Shown in pieces: positions 7,889 through 15,982 of a stretch of DNA of 37,490 nucleotides (its first letter is position 1; every line of letters begins with the position of its first letter). The position numbers and the translations under genes are program-made. This DNA is from Bacteroidota bacterium. Its GTDB lineage: Bacteria > Bacteroidota > Bacteroidia > Bacteroidales > FEN-979. The notes under the pieces are model-generated. The model saw nothing but the letters and a program-made list of their open reading frames with translations, was not told the DNA's origin and ran no database searches. The stretch covers positions 1 to 37,490 of the forward strand of contig JAPLDN010000265.1 in the NCBI GenBank assembly GCA_026391755.1. Reading direction: 5' to 3'.

Positions 7889-8446
7889 TTGGCGGCAAAC
7901 ATACCGGATATAAACCAGGATCTCATTGGATTGTGCATCCGGGGTGACCGCGTAGCCCAGTACCGTTTGTACAAACAATATTCCCGTACCATGTACAACC
8001 TGTGTTTACGAATGGTTCCAAACAAATCTGAAGCGGAAGACATACTGCAGGATGCTTTTGTGAAGATGTTCAAGGAGCTCCCCTCGTTTCTCGGGCAAAG
8101 CACCCTTGGAGCCTGGCTGAGGCGCATTGTGATCAACCAATGCCTCAACCATATCCGTAAACAAAAACCGGTATTTGTGGAGCTTGACCCACAGGATGTC
8201 CCCGAGGTTCCGGAGCAAGATGTTGACTTTAATGATATCACGGCGGATGAGATCCACCAGGCTATCCTTCGCCTTCCTGAAGGTGCAAGGCTGGTTTGTT
8301 TACTTCACCTGCTCGAGGGGTACCGTCATTCGGATATTGCAGTAATGCTGGGCATTTCGGAATCCACCTCGAAATCGCAGTACAGGAGGGCCGTGGGAAT
8401 GCTGCAGGAATCTTTAATGAAGAGGGTGTATGAAAAGCAAGTTTGA
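7889..8446 (+). CDS. ECF-type RNA polymerase sigma factor
   Basis: Extracytoplasmic-function sigma factor, 185 residues. Region 2 spans about residues 12-80, with the core-binding/-10-recognition helices (YNLCLRMVPNKSEAEDILQDAFVKMFK). Region 4 spans about 125-180, with the helix-turn-helix GYRHSDIAVMLGISESTSKSQYRRA. Regions 1 and 3 are absent, as expected. The only start in the frame before conserved sequence is TTG at 7889; a stop lies at 7856. An imperfect -7 box TACCTTCG occurs at 7832-7839. Its 3' end overlaps the next gene by 17 bp, so expression is coupled to the one-TM protein, which may be its anti-sigma factor. Confidence 0.92.
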   Translation: MAANIPDINQDLIGLCIRGDRVAQYRLYKQYSRTMYNLCLRMVPNKSEAEDILQDAFVKMFKELPSFLGQSTLGAWLRRIVINQCLNHIRKQKPVFVELDPQDVPEVPEQDVDFNDITADEIHQAILRLPEGARLVCLLHLLEGYRHSDIAVMLGISESTSKSQYRRAVGMLQESLMKRVYEKQV

Positions 8447-8984
8447 AGAGGTTCTGGATGCAAGATGCAGGATGCAGGATGACGATTCCCGGTTCCCGGA
8501 TGTCGAGGTTCCTGATGATGAAAAGATATGGAAGGGGATCTCGGCTGAACTGGGGAAAACCCGGAGGCTCAGGATCGGCCTGCTCAGCGCGGCAGCCTTG
8601 ATCCTGCTGCTTATCTCATCTGCAGTCACTATTACATTAGTTATAAAACAAAGGGGAACTACGGATTCAGAGTATTCACTGTTAAATGTATCAAAACAGA
8701 TGGGAGAGGAAGAGGCATTTTTCCGCTTGACTGTTTATCAGAAGATGGATGAAGTAAAGAAATCAGGTGTTAGGGTGGATGATTATAATGAGATGATGGA
8801 CCAGCTCCGCCAAATCGATCTTCAGTACCAAACCTATATAGTCGACCTGCAGGAGCTTGGAAATCAGCCGAAAATATTAAAAGGCATCATCCGCTGTTAT
8901 GAAATGAAGATCCGCGTTATTGAAAAAACATTAAATGAAATTGCAAAGACCAAACACAATGAAAATGAAAAGCATATTCTTTAG
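8430..8984 (+). CDS. Single-pass membrane protein, candidate anti-sigma partner
   Basis: A protein of 184 residues with a cytoplasmic N-terminus of about 50 residues, one membrane helix (about 50-72, GLLSAAALILLLISSAVTIT) and a helical, probably coiled-coil periplasmic part (about 90-175). I do not recognise a named family. Its position, overlapping the end of an ECF sigma gene by 17 bp, together with its size and topology, is typical of Bacteroidota anti-sigma or sigma-linked membrane proteins. The function is inferred from context only; no anti-sigma motif is visible. It overlaps the following DUF4097-like gene by 26 bp. Confidence 0.8.
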   Translation: MKSKFEEVLDARCRMQDDDSRFPDVEVPDDEKIWKGISAELGKTRRLRIGLLSAAALILLLISSAVTITLVIKQRGTTDSEYSLLNVSKQMGEEEAFFRLTVYQKMDEVKKSGVRVDDYNEMMDQLRQIDLQYQTYIVDLQELGNQPKILKGIIRCYEMKIRVIEKTLNEIAKTKHNENEKHIL

Positions 8985-9189
8985 CCTGCTATTACCGGGA
9001 TTGTTGGCAACCCAACTACAGGTTGCGGCCAGTGAAATGAAAGAAAGAAAAGAAACCTATTCTTTTGAAAGGATCATTAAACCCGAGACCATGATCAGTT
9101 TCGAGAATAAAGTGGGACCCCTGAAAGTTGAAACCTGGGAAAAGAATTCTGTAAAGGTTGACGATAGCGTGTCGATCGACGGGGAATAA
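8959..9189 (+). pseudogene. N-terminal part of a DUF4097-like exported protein, cut by an in-frame stop
   Basis: Begins with a signal peptide (MKMKSIFFSLLLPG..., cleavage near VAAS) and continues as ERKETYSFERIIKPETMISFENKVGPLKVETWEKNSV (given here only to locate the domain), the usual opening of Bacteroidota DUF4097/adhesin-like beta-repeat proteins. TAA at 9187-9189 ends it, yet the same frame continues directly as DQVQIVLSYIKKMNF with no further stop until 10269. A single substitution would restore a 436-residue protein. The start at 8959 is preferred over 8935 because it opens the signal peptide. It overlaps the end of the upstream one-TM gene by 26 bp. Confidence 0.7.
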
Positions 9190-9207
9190 GACCAGGTTCA
9201 GATAGTT

Positions 9208-10269
9208 TTGTCATACATAAAAAAAATGAATTTTATCCAGGAAGGCGATAAAGTAAGTTTCAACACCAGGTTTTATAAAAGCATGTCGGGGATGATACCG
9301 GGAAAGTTCACCATTATTCTTCTTGATGGAAGCACTGCAAAACTTTATAAACTTGATCTCTCCTTTGTGCTGACTATGCCGAAAGACAACCCTCTTTCCC
9401 TTACACAGGCATATGAAAACGTGACCCTGCCTGATCTGAATGGCAAGATCACATTGGATATTTACGAAAGTAACCTGGTTGCAGGAAAGCTTCCGAACTG
9501 CCAGCTGCTAACGGCTAAATACGGGAAGGCCGAGATCGATTCGGTGCAGAATATTGTTATGACACTTTATGAGAACAAGCTGGTACTGAGGCATGCCGGC
9601 GATGTGACCATGGATTCAAAATATTCCGAAACCGAGATCAGCAATGCAGGCAAAATGAGCATTAATTCATATGAAGATAAATTGCATATACTCAGCCACG
9701 GAGTACTGGGAGTCAAGGGAAAGTACACTACCTTCACCCTGGGAGATTTCACCAAAGGGGCTTTTGATCTTTATGAATGTACTCTGACTGCAGGTAGTAG
9801 CGATGTTGTTGCAATGACTGCCAAATACTGCAATATTAAATTCATCTCCTGCAAGGGCGCAGCGATTACTTCGTATGAAAACAAATTTAGCTTTGATAAG
9901 GTGGGCGATCTGAAAGCCGGATCCAGTTACAGTTCCTTTAAGATCACCCAGCTCGACGGCAGCCTGGTGCTCACCAACAGTAACGAAGACAAGGTCAGCG
10001 TGATGCAGGTGGGTAAGGCATTTACAGGCATTGAACTGGTTTGCAAATACACTGATGTGGACCTGGTGTTTGAACGTGGAACTGCCTATAAACTCGATGC
10101 CGACCTCAAATACAGCAGCTTCGATTATCCAAAATCCTCGTTCAGGGAGATTCGTTACCATAAGGAGGATGACGTTTTCCAGTACCAGGGAGTGACCCAG
10201 GGAGGCGATGAAAATACAGTTCCCCTGGTGAAATTGCAGATGTATGAAGGAGGGGTCACCCTGAAGTGA
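9208..10269 (+). CDS. C-terminal part of the DUF4097-like beta-repeat protein
   Basis: This 353-residue part is in the same frame as 8959-9189 and separated from it by one stop codon. It is built from repeating beta-strand units of about 20-30 residues with recurring YENK/YEDK/YESN turns and alternating small hydrophobic residues, as in the right-handed beta-solenoid of DUF4097/head-GIN-type putative adhesins. A TTG at 9208 is the only start upstream of the conserved part besides ATG at 9226, and it has no signal peptide. If the stop is real, this part would be stranded in the cytoplasm and probably useless. Members of this family commonly follow sigma/anti-sigma genes in Bacteroidota, which fits the neighbours here. 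Confidence 0.7.
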   Translation: MSYIKKMNFIQEGDKVSFNTRFYKSMSGMIPGKFTIILLDGSTAKLYKLDLSFVLTMPKDNPLSLTQAYENVTLPDLNGKITLDIYESNLVAGKLPNCQLLTAKYGKAEIDSVQNIVMTLYENKLVLRHAGDVTMDSKYSETEISNAGKMSINSYEDKLHILSHGVLGVKGKYTTFTLGDFTKGAFDLYECTLTAGSSDVVAMTAKYCNIKFISCKGAAITSYENKFSFDKVGDLKAGSSYSSFKITQLDGSLVLTNSNEDKVSVMQVGKAFTGIELVCKYTDVDLVFERGTAYKLDADLKYSSFDYPKSSFREIRYHKEDDVFQYQGVTQGGDENTVPLVKLQMYEGGVTLK

Positions 10270-10334
10270 TCACTGCCGGTTTTTTTTCTTCCTTTTCCTT
10301 TGAAATTCAGTTGCATTAATCCCGGGGAAAGCCC

Positions 10335-10348
10335 GGAACCCGGGTTCC
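10335..10348. repeat. 14-bp GC-rich palindrome in the 10270-10485 intergenic region
   Basis: GGAACCCGGGTTCC is perfectly palindromic. It lies in a 216-bp spacer that also has a T-run (about 10279-10287) soon after the DUF4097-like stop. It may be an operator or part of a terminator. Nothing else recognisable is in the spacer. Confidence 0.4.
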
Positions 10349-10485
10349 GCCATAGGAGCGGTTGAGAATTGGCTAAAAGAGATTAAAACTTATTTTATCC
10401 CGTTCACCGTCAAATCAGCTTGTTATAACGATTACATTTTATTTGGCTGACTGCGGATAATATCTTGCCGTAAAATCCCATAGCC

Positions 10486-11979
10486 ATGAAAAAGACATTG
10501 ATTTCCATCCTGATGGCCCTGGCTTCAGGAATTGCGTTTTCGCAGCAAGCACTACTGGTTTCTCCCGGGATCGCCAAATCCTCTCCCGCCGAGGACTCTA
10601 TTAGAACCGCTGCACTCGATTATGCCGACGGATACTATTCCGGAGATGCTGAAAGAATGAAAAAGGCCATTCATTTTGATATTAACAAAGCTTTCCCCCG
10701 TTTTATCTCCAAAACCGGGCAGGTGGCTTTATCCTATTCCACATACAGCATGCTGGTCGGGTTGAGCGCTGCAAAAACGGGTTACAAACCCGATACGGCC
10801 CGTCACATCGGCACAGAAATTCTCCAGGTCACCCCCGAAATTGCCGTTGTTAAGGTCAGGTCGGTCGAATTCAACGATTACCTGGAGTTGGCCATGATAG
10901 GCCATGAATGGAAGATCATTAATGTTCTTTGGAATTCCCCGAAAAATGCAGCCTGGCTTAAGGATTTCAGCCTTGGGAACGAAAAGAAAGGCATTGAGTC
11001 GGCCGTGAACGGATACATACAAGGGACCCAGAATGCCGACGTGGAAAAGCTGAATGAATTCCTTACTGCTGACTTCAACAGGGTAAACCTGGTACCGATA
11101 GGGAAAGACGGGGCGCTTGCCGTTCAAAGGGTCCGCTTCGACGGGCTGGAGAAAAATGCCTGGGCCGGAGCTGGAAAACTGGACGAAACCCAAAAGGATA
11201 ATTCCAGCGAGATCCTTGATGCCATGGACGGCCTGGCCATGGTGAAACTCACAACGGGAAGAAACAACGAATACCTTCAACTTTACAAGGACAGTGGGGG
11301 CTGGAGGGTGTTTAACAGCCTTCTCATCCCAAGGAAAGATATTGGACTGAGCCAAATGCTGGCGGCAACATCAGGCGAGCTTATGCCCGGTTTCAGCCTG
11401 CCGGTACACGGGGGAGGGAAATACACCCTGAGCGATCATAAAGGTAAAAATATCCTTCTGATGTTCCCCAGAGGATGGGTGGGCAACTCCTGGTGCGCCT
11501 TTTGCCCCTACCAGTACCTGGACCTGGCGGACCTTGAGAAGAAAGAGCAGATCATGAAAAAATATAATATCGAGATCGTTTTCGTGATGCCATACAATGA
11601 CGAAAGGATCACCGACTGGATGGCAAAATTTCCCGAAACCATGAAGACCCTTGAAGGCATAAAAAACCCAGCTGCCGGGACTTCCTCACTGCAAAAAGAA
11701 TTTGCCGACTGGACGAAAGCGCATTATCCGCATAACTTCGATCTTTCGGGTGGTTTCCCGAATACCTTCCCGGTACTTTGCGATGAGCAACGCACACTCT
11801 CAAAGCAGCTGAAACTCTTCACCGCATTCTGGGACGGGGCAATCTCGGAACAAAACGTTGCAGCCATTTACCTTATCGACAAAAATGGAATCCTTCGATG
11901 GAAATATATCAGCCAGATGACCGAAGACCGTCCTTCAAGCGAGCATCTGATGCAGGTTATCAGGGAGACCCTGAAATAA
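10486..11979 (+). CDS. Exported fusion: two NTF2-like domains plus a peroxiredoxin/thioredoxin-like domain
   Basis: A 497-residue protein with a signal peptide (cleavage near AFSQ, residue 20). Residues about 36-160 and 165-285 look like two NTF2-like/putative lumazine-binding (DUF4440/PF12893-type) domains: each has the AALDYADGYYSGD or AVNGYIQGTQNAD helix, a FNxxxP... strand and an EWKIINVLW or GWRVFNSLL end. Residues about 297-497 form an AhpC/TSA or Redoxin-like domain (ELMPGFSLPVHGGGKYTLSD, then a C337-A-F-C340 motif). The CxxC suggests thiol-disulfide activity in the periplasm. The fusion is unusual and the exact reaction is unknown. It is monocistronic or paired with the M64 gene 57 bp downstream. 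Confidence 0.8.
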   Translation: MKKTLISILMALASGIAFSQQALLVSPGIAKSSPAEDSIRTAALDYADGYYSGDAERMKKAIHFDINKAFPRFISKTGQVALSYSTYSMLVGLSAAKTGYKPDTARHIGTEILQVTPEIAVVKVRSVEFNDYLELAMIGHEWKIINVLWNSPKNAAWLKDFSLGNEKKGIESAVNGYIQGTQNADVEKLNEFLTADFNRVNLVPIGKDGALAVQRVRFDGLEKNAWAGAGKLDETQKDNSSEILDAMDGLAMVKLTTGRNNEYLQLYKDSGGWRVFNSLLIPRKDIGLSQMLAATSGELMPGFSLPVHGGGKYTLSDHKGKNILLMFPRGWVGNSWCAFCPYQYLDLADLEKKEQIMKKYNIEIVFVMPYNDERITDWMAKFPETMKTLEGIKNPAAGTSSLQKEFADWTKAHYPHNFDLSGGFPNTFPVLCDEQRTLSKQLKLFTAFWDGAISEQNVAAIYLIDKNGILRWKYISQMTEDRPSSEHLMQVIRETLK

Positions 11980-12002
11980 GATTAAGAGCTCCGGGGAATT
12001 TT

Positions 12003-12010
12003 TACCTTTA
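12003..12010 (+). promoter_or_regulatory. Near-consensus -7 box for the M64 peptidase gene
   Basis: TACCTTTA differs from TAnnTTTG at the last base and lies 27 bp before the ATG at 12037. Confidence 0.4.
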
Positions 12011-12036
12011 CCATCCCGAACCTAATTTCTATTTAT

Positions 12037-13539
12037 ATGAAAAAACTTTTCTTCCTTTTGGCTCTTGCAGGGATCATGATTTCATGCAGGCAACCGGTAA
12101 AAGAGCAGGCCTCTTCTGCGGCTTCCGATTCAACAAAATCTGAAATAAAAATCGTTGATAATGGGAATGTCACATTCGACAAGTATTTCAGCGATAAGAC
12201 CATGCGTTTGGACTACAATCACAGCGGCTCTTCCAAAGAAGAACATTTTGCTGTTGACGGTATTGTTTCCGATGGTGCATGGCCGGGAAGTAAATTTGTG
12301 CTGATCGATAAGCTGGAAATGGGGCCCTACTTTTTCAGCGTGATCGACAAGGAAAGTAAAATTCTGCTGTTTTCTCGGGGATTTGCCAGCATTTTCGGCG
12401 AAGGGCAGAGCACCCCGGAGGCCGATAAAACCTGGGGTTCGTTCAATGAGTCGGTGCGGTTTCCCTGGCCATTGAAACCGGTAACCGTGATCATCGGTAT
12501 CCGTGATCCGCAGACAAATAAATTTAAAACAACATGGACTACAGATATCGATCCCGCTTCGAGGGTGGTAAATCCGGCAGATCTTGTGCACACCAATGTA
12601 GTAGATGTGATCCAGGATAACGGTCCGGCAGCTGAAAAGGTCGATATCGTGATCCTTGGCGATGGGTATACCAAAATTGAGATGGGGAAGTTCAGGAAGG
12701 ACGCCAAAAAACTTTCGGCTTTCATGATGGACCAGGAACCGTATATATCGCGGAAAAAAGACATTAATATACGCGCCGTTGAAACCCCCTCGGAAGTTTC
12801 GGGAGTTTGCAAGCCGCATCCCGGAGTATTTAAGCGAAGTGCACTGGGCGTTCAATACGGCGTCTTTGATTCGGAACGCTATGCGCTCACCTTCGATAAT
12901 AAGACCGTGAGGAATGTGGCCTCACAGGTGCCATATGATTTTATGATCATCCTGGTGAATGAGCGAACCTACGGTGGAGGCGGGATCTATAACCTGTACG
13001 CTACTGTTTCGGTCGATAACAAATTTGCTAATTATATGATAGTGCATGAGTTTGGCCATCATATGGGAGGACTGGCCGATGAATACTACACATCTTCCGT
13101 ATCCTATGAAGCCCAGGATATCAAACTCGAGCCCTGGGAACCCAATGTTACTGCCCTGCTTGATAAAAACAACCTTAAATGGAAAGACCTTGTGACGGCA
13201 GGTACGCCTGTCCCCACTCCCTGGAACAAGGAGCCTTTCGATAAATTCGGTTATGAAGTGCAGAAACAGCGTGACAGCCTGCGACATGCTAAAGTCCCCG
13301 AAGAAGTCATGGAAGCCTTGTTCATGAGGCAATATAAGCAGGAGGACGAATATTTTTCAAGGGAAAAATACAAGGATGCGGTGGGCGCTTTTGAGGGGGC
13401 CGATTATACCCAGAAAGGATTATTCCGTTCCCAGCTGGATTGTATCATGTTCACCCGGCATATTCATTTTTGCAAGGTCTGCCAGAGCAGCCTGATCAGG
13501 GTGATGGAACAGTATACGGCAAAGGGACCGGGGAAATAA
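12037..13539 (+). CDS. M64 family metallopeptidase (IgA-peptidase type), lipoprotein
   Basis: A 500-residue zinc peptidase. The N-terminus is a lipoprotein signal with lipobox MISC (Cys17). An M64 N-terminal beta domain spans about residues 40-180 and the peptidase domain about 195-500. The zinc motif is H337-E-F-G-H341-H-M-G-G-L-A-D348, i.e. HExxH followed by an Asp as probable third ligand, matching family M64 (Peptidase_M64, PF09471), first known from an IgA-cleaving enzyme. The IgA substrate should not be assumed for this organism; a general secreted protein-degrading role fits the neighbouring M28 and S46 enzymes. The lipid anchor places it on a membrane, possibly at the outer surface. 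Confidence 0.93.
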   Translation: MKKLFFLLALAGIMISCRQPVKEQASSAASDSTKSEIKIVDNGNVTFDKYFSDKTMRLDYNHSGSSKEEHFAVDGIVSDGAWPGSKFVLIDKLEMGPYFFSVIDKESKILLFSRGFASIFGEGQSTPEADKTWGSFNESVRFPWPLKPVTVIIGIRDPQTNKFKTTWTTDIDPASRVVNPADLVHTNVVDVIQDNGPAAEKVDIVILGDGYTKIEMGKFRKDAKKLSAFMMDQEPYISRKKDINIRAVETPSEVSGVCKPHPGVFKRSALGVQYGVFDSERYALTFDNKTVRNVASQVPYDFMIILVNERTYGGGGIYNLYATVSVDNKFANYMIVHEFGHHMGGLADEYYTSSVSYEAQDIKLEPWEPNVTALLDKNNLKWKDLVTAGTPVPTPWNKEPFDKFGYEVQKQRDSLRHAKVPEEVMEALFMRQYKQEDEYFSREKYKDAVGAFEGADYTQKGLFRSQLDCIMFTRHIHFCKVCQSSLIRVMEQYTAKGPGK

Positions 13540-13570
13540 CAGGATAACGGGATAAGGAAGATATTCTGTT

Positions 13571-13927
13571 TTACTGCCTGGTTGCGGTATAAGTTCCGTT
13601 TGTTGCAACAGGGGGATTACCTGAATAACCAACGAAATTGCCGACCAGTTTAAGCGTGTCGAGGTGGTATACCCCGGCGATCGTGGACTGGTTCGGAGCA
13701 TTGCCATCCAGGAAAATATAAAATGAAGTTCCTGCCATCTGGTAAAGTCCGCTGCTGCTGTATTTAACAATTGAAGCAGTATCCCCCGGGCCTGCCGAAT
13801 ATTTCAGGTTGACGTAAGTAACATAAAGATCCCCTCCGTTGTTTGCAACATCGACTTCAATGGGGATATTCTGGCTTGTTTTTCCCTTCCAATTCCCAAC
13901 CAGCTGTGGATAAGCGGCATCTTTGAC
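13571..13927 (-). pseudogene. Headless coding remnant of a secreted or lipoprotein-like gene
   Basis: On the minus strand, 118 sense codons read without interruption to TAA (13571-13573): VKDAAYPQLVGNWKGKTS near the beginning, then IPIEVDVANNGGDLYVTYV, a beta-rich middle and a final GTYTATRQ. The composition (alternating hydrophobic residues, GNWKG, NGTYTATR) looks like a small beta-sandwich/lipocalin-like protein that starts after a lost signal peptide. Directly upstream in frame is TAG (13928-13930), and no ATG, GTG or TTG precedes the conserved-looking sequence. It is therefore probably the 3' part of a gene that lost its start through mutation or deletion. I do not recognise the family. 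Confidence 0.6.
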
Positions 13928-14057
13928 CTATTTAAATATTTCACACATAAAAAATGGCATTTCAGCGATAAATTTCCGGGCTGCTCCTGAACTGCATACC
14001 TTTTAGCGATAATCTATAGAATTATACGATTGCTTTATGCTTCCACACCGATCTGTT

Positions 14058-14089
14058 TTTGATCACAGTATTGGCCTGAATTACCTTTG
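14058..14089 (+). promoter_or_regulatory. Promoter of the small secreted protein gene
   Basis: TTTG (14058-14061), 20 bases, then TACCTTTG (14082-14089) is an exact match to the Bacteroidota -33/-7 pattern. It implies a 5' leader of about 105 bases before the ATG at 14200. Confidence 0.65.
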
Positions 14090-14199
14090 TTTCAAGACCT
14101 CGGGATGTGTTAAACTGTTGTTAAATAATATAATAGACTGTAACATTACCGGATTTTGAACGACCAATTGAATACAAATTATATATGGAGGAACCAACC

Positions 14200-14550
14200 A
14201 TGAAAACCAAAAGCTTAGTAAAATTCGTTTTTATTCTGATCTCTCTTCTCATCCTCGGAGGCTCGTCCTTTGCCGGGAAAACTATTAAAGACACCGCAGC
14301 TACCATCAGGGAAGCCATTCAGCAACAGGTCAAGCATCCCGGTTATATAAAGGTCCAGGATAATCTCTGCTGCGCCGATATCCTTTTCACTGTTACCACC
14401 GATGGCAAACTGCTTATTAAACGTATCATTACTGATAATGATGCCCTGAGTGACTACATTAAAGAAAAGTTCAGCGAGATCAGTTTTTCCAAACTCGGAA
14501 GCCCCCTGAACCAGTATTATCGCATAAAACTCTCTTTCCGTCTTATCTAA
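14200..14550 (+). CDS. Small secreted protein of unknown function
   Basis: A 116-residue protein with a clear signal peptide (hydrophobic core FVFILISLLILGG, cleavage near SSFAG, residue 26). The mature part (about 90 residues) has an amphipathic helix (TIREAIQQQVKHP), two cysteines in a row (DNLCCADILF) and a strand pattern VTTDGKLLIKRI...YRIKLSFRLI that resembles the TonB C-terminal/BonA-like fold seen in small Bacteroidota periplasmic proteins. That resemblance is weak. The start at 14200 is supported by GGAGG at 14187-14191, at normal spacing. The frame's earlier ATG at 14185 lies within this site. It has its own promoter and terminator, so it is monocistronic. Confidence 0.82.
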   Translation: MKTKSLVKFVFILISLLILGGSSFAGKTIKDTAATIREAIQQQVKHPGYIKVQDNLCCADILFTVTTDGKLLIKRIITDNDALSDYIKEKFSEISFSKLGSPLNQYYRIKLSFRLI

Positions 14551-14586
14551 GGCATGTACCGTTGATTAGTTACCTGATTGCATGGG

Positions 14587-14618
14587 AGCTGCTTTCCTTA
14601 AGGAAGGCAGCTTTTTTT
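14587..14618 (+). terminator. Rho-independent terminator
   Basis: AGCTGCTTTCCTT (14587-14599) pairs with AAGGAAGGCAGCT (14600-14612) with one G-T wobble, followed by a run of seven T (14612-14618). It ends the small secreted gene. It also shows that the open frame from 14562 is not the start of the transporter. Confidence 0.8.
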
Positions 14619-14637
14619 ATTCTGTCGGGGAGTTTTA

Positions 14638-14645
14638 TATATTTG
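14638..14645 (+). promoter_or_regulatory. -7 promoter box for the MFS gene
   Basis: TATATTTG matches TAnnTTTG and lies 30 bp before the ATG at 14676, immediately after the terminator. Confidence 0.5.
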
Positions 14646-14675
14646 CCATTCGTTGATCACCCTGACAAACATTCC

Positions 14676-15827
14676 ATGGAAGCAAAAAAACTGAACATCC
14701 CCAAACTCCTGCCCGTGTTAATGGCTTTTATCGTCATGAGTTTTGTCGACCTGGTCGGCATCGGCGTTGACCGGGTGAGCAAAGACATGAGCCTGAGCGC
14801 AACACTGGGACAGCTTATCCCTTCAGCTGCCTTTCTCTGGTTTTTGCTGTTATCGGTTCCCGTGGGAATCATGCAGGCCAAGATCGGCAAACGGAAGATG
14901 CTGAATGTCGGGATTATGGTGACTGCCTTCGGACTGCTGTTCCCGTTCTTCATGTATTCCTTTTCGATGGTGCTGTTCGGGTTTGCATTGCTGGGGATAG
15001 GGAATACGATCGTACAGGTGTCGGCCAACCCCCTGCTGGTAGATGTCGTGCCTTCGAACCGCACTTCAAGTTTTCTGAGTTTTTCCCAGTTCGTCAAAGC
15101 CATCGGCTCCATGATAGGCGCCCCGCTTGCAGGTTACTTCGCCCTGAAGTTCGGCGACTGGAAGCTGCTATTTCTCGTCTTCGGGATCGTATCTATACTT
15201 ACGGCCATCTGGCTTGGATTTACAAAGGTGGATGAGCGCAGGCAGGAAGACATCAAAGTGACTTTCGGTTCGGCCTTCAGCCTGCTTGGCAACGGGTTCA
15301 TTTTCATGATGGTACTTGCAATTTTCGTAGTCGTTGGGATCGATGTCGGGTTCAACTCGAACTCAGGACAGTTCCTGATCAAGCATTTCGGGATTGAGCA
15401 GACCGCCGCAGAATCGGGCCGCAGCGTGTATTTTTTCGGACGTATGCTGGGAACCTTTGCCGGTGCAATAATGCTTACAAAATTTTCTTCACGTAAATTC
15501 TTAATGGGGACATCGTTTCTCGGTATACTGGCCCTGATTGCCATACTGGTCATTCCCTCTGCTGTTGCAGCCTGGATCCTGGTATTCCTTATCGGGATGT
15601 TCGTTGCCAACATCTGGCCCCTTGTATTTTCCATAGCCGTTGAAAAATATCCCAACCGCACCAACGAGATCTCCGGGCTCATGATGAGCGCAATATCCGG
15701 CGGAGCTGTCATTCCCCTGATCATGGGATGGGTAAGCGACCTCAGCACTGTTGCTGCAGGGATCTACGTGTTGATCGCATGCATGCTTTACCTTTTCTGG
15801 GTGGGGGTGTACAGCCTGAAGAAATAG
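14676..15827 (+). CDS. MFS transporter, sugar-type
   Basis: Major facilitator protein of 383 residues with about 12 predicted membrane helices and a central cytoplasmic loop (FTKVDERRQEDIKVTF). The loop after helix 2 has the MFS-like MQAKIGKRKM basic motif, and the N-terminal half carries the ANPLLVDVVPSNRTSSFLSFSQFVKAIGSMIGAPLAGYF-like segment (located near residues 110-150) typical of Bacteroidota sugar permeases of the FucP/NagP kind. The substrate is unknown. The start at 14676 (MEAKKLN) is chosen because the upstream frame contains a terminator and the promoter. It is convergent with the aldo/keto reductase, with a repeat between the two stops. Confidence 0.85.
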   Translation: MEAKKLNIPKLLPVLMAFIVMSFVDLVGIGVDRVSKDMSLSATLGQLIPSAAFLWFLLLSVPVGIMQAKIGKRKMLNVGIMVTAFGLLFPFFMYSFSMVLFGFALLGIGNTIVQVSANPLLVDVVPSNRTSSFLSFSQFVKAIGSMIGAPLAGYFALKFGDWKLLFLVFGIVSILTAIWLGFTKVDERRQEDIKVTFGSAFSLLGNGFIFMMVLAIFVVVGIDVGFNSNSGQFLIKHFGIEQTAAESGRSVYFFGRMLGTFAGAIMLTKFSSRKFLMGTSFLGILALIAILVIPSAVAAWILVFLIGMFVANIWPLVFSIAVEKYPNRTNEISGLMMSAISGGAVIPLIMGWVSDLSTVAAGIYVLIACMLYLFWVGVYSLKK

Positions 15828-15833
15828 CGAGGT

Positions 15834-15953
15834 AGCGAAGTATAATGCAAAAGCTGCCTTGGCTTCCAGGAGCGAACCTGGGGAAAGACTCAAACTATGT
15901 GAATGTTTGTGTGAGGGACGCAGAAGGCGCAGCAGCGTTGTATTAATACGAGC
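15834..15953 (+). repeat. Intergenic repeat, copy A
   Basis: Shares with copy B (17058-17213) the blocks AGCGAAGTATAATGCA, AAGCTGCCTTGG, GGAGCGAACCTGG/AGAGCGAACCTGG and GACGCAGAAGGCGCAGC in the same order and orientation. The first 29 bp match at 28 positions. Copy A is shorter because it lacks one internal unit of about 36 bp. It fills the gap between the convergent MFS and aldo/keto reductase stops. It has no coding potential. Confidence 0.75.
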
Positions 15954-15982
15954 TACAGCAGCGGTGTAAAGATGCGAGCTAG

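Noticed and set aside
14562-14676. Extended N-terminus of the MFS transporter
   Set aside because: The segment contains a rho-independent terminator and the transporter's own -7 box.
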